DNA from: an uncultured Eubacterium sp.
GTDB taxonomy: Bacteria > Bacillota > Clostridia > Peptostreptococcales > Anaerovoracaceae
Reading direction: 5' to 3'
DNA length: 5,181 nt
NCBI GenBank assembly: GCA_905193765.1
Contig: CAJJPZ010000159.1
Coordinates: forward strand, 1 to 5,181
Shown here: positions 4,901 to 5,181 of the stretch, piece by piece
How positions within the stretch are numbered: position 1 is the stretch's first letter
Layout: every line of letters begins with the position of its first letter
Notes under the pieces: generated by a model
Seen by the model: only the letters and a program-made list of their open reading frames with translations
The model's database searches: none
Told to the model about the DNA's origin: nothing
Position numbers and translations under genes: made by a program

Positions 4901-5181
4901 ATGTCAAAAGTGACAATGCTTAACATGGCAGGCCAGGAAGCCGGAGAACTCGAATTAAAAGATGAGATATTCGGTATCGAGCCAAACCAGAATGCAGTGC
5001 ATGCAGTGATAAAAAACATTTTAGCTAACAGAAGACAGGGAACACAGTCTGCAAAGACCAGAGCTGAAGTCAGAGGAGGAGGCAGAAAGCCTTTCAGACA
5101 GAAGGGAACTGGACGCCACAGACAGGGAAGCTCCACAGACCCTTCACAGGTAGGGGGCGGTGTGGTATTCGCGCCGAAGCC
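4901..5181 (+). CDS. rplD: 50S ribosomal protein L4 (uL4), 3' end cut by the window
   Basis: The first 93 codons and two bases of a 94th are present, out of about 205-210 expected. L4 binds 23S rRNA, lines the peptide exit tunnel with an extended loop, and in E. coli also represses its own S10 operon. The loop is visible as KTRAEVRGGGRKPFRQKGTG (52-71) and continues to GGGVVFAPKP. K68 corresponds to E. coli Lys63, a macrolide-resistance position, and is retained. Two usually conserved Trp residues are changed: the KPW Trp is F65, and the Trp of the PQW/PIW motif aligns with Q83. AGGAGG (4888-4893) is 7 bases before ATG 4901, and 25 bases separate it from the rplC stop. Confidence 0.97.
   Translation, partial: MSKVTMLNMAGQEAGELELKDEIFGIEPNQNAVHAVIKNILANRRQGTQSAKTRAEVRGGGRKPFRQKGTGRHRQGSSTDPSQVGGGVVFAPK

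Noticed and set aside
1..5181. CRISPR array, tRNA or rRNA genes, insertion sequence or phage remnants
   Set aside because: No regularly spaced repeats, cloverleaf, rRNA core motifs, transposase or terminal inverted repeats were seen; the window is a typical core-chromosome region.

Overview
The window is a stretch of a Firmicutes chromosome, most likely class Clostridia (a gut-type anaerobe; Lachnospiraceae or the Anaerovoracaceae/Family XIII group are possible, but I cannot decide). The grounds are strong AGGAGG-type ribosome binding sites, moderate GC, a Firmicutes-type S10 protein, and a uridine-kinase-like protein fused to a ThrRS-like N-terminus, an arrangement known from clostridia and relatives. 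All genes lie on the + strand and nothing looks mobile.

Layout. (1) Positions 2-49 may be the tail of an unseen upstream gene whose TGA overlaps the ATG of ybaK (46-528), a YbaK/EbsC-type Cys-tRNA(Pro) deacylase. (2) An extended -10 promoter (around 571-579) precedes a two-gene kinase unit: a chimeric nucleoside kinase (646-2307) and a PsuK-like PfkB-family kinase (2340-3302), closed by a strong intrinsic terminator (3309-3347). (3) A 497-base gene-free stretch (3303-3799) holds that terminator, a silent-looking but structured segment, a strong sigma-A-type promoter (3530-3558) and an approximately 235-base 5' leader. (4) The S10 ribosomal protein operon begins: rpsJ (3800-4111), an unusually long structured spacer (4112-4242), rplC (4243-4875) and the first 94 codons of rplD (4901 to window end).

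How the genes work together. ybaK serves translation fidelity by removing mis-acylated Cys from tRNA(Pro). The two kinases are probably salvage or detoxification enzymes for nucleosides, uridine-like and possibly pseudouridine, released by RNA turnover. The S10 operon makes ribosomal proteins; in E. coli its fourth-position relative L4 represses the operon through the leader RNA.

The most interesting part is the non-coding DNA around rpsJ. The region upstream of the promoter (about 3357-3532) and the transcribed leader (about 3618-3757) share colinear blocks, including one of 21/26 identities with an exact 11-mer and two exact 9-mers. I read this as a diverged tandem duplication of a leader element. 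The leader itself can form a chain of overlapping, mutually exclusive helices and a hairpin followed by T5. The rpsJ-rplC spacer is also long and foldable. Together these suggest an S10-operon regulatory RNA that I do not recognise as any described r-protein leader. This rests on eye-made pairing and alignment and needs covariation analysis.
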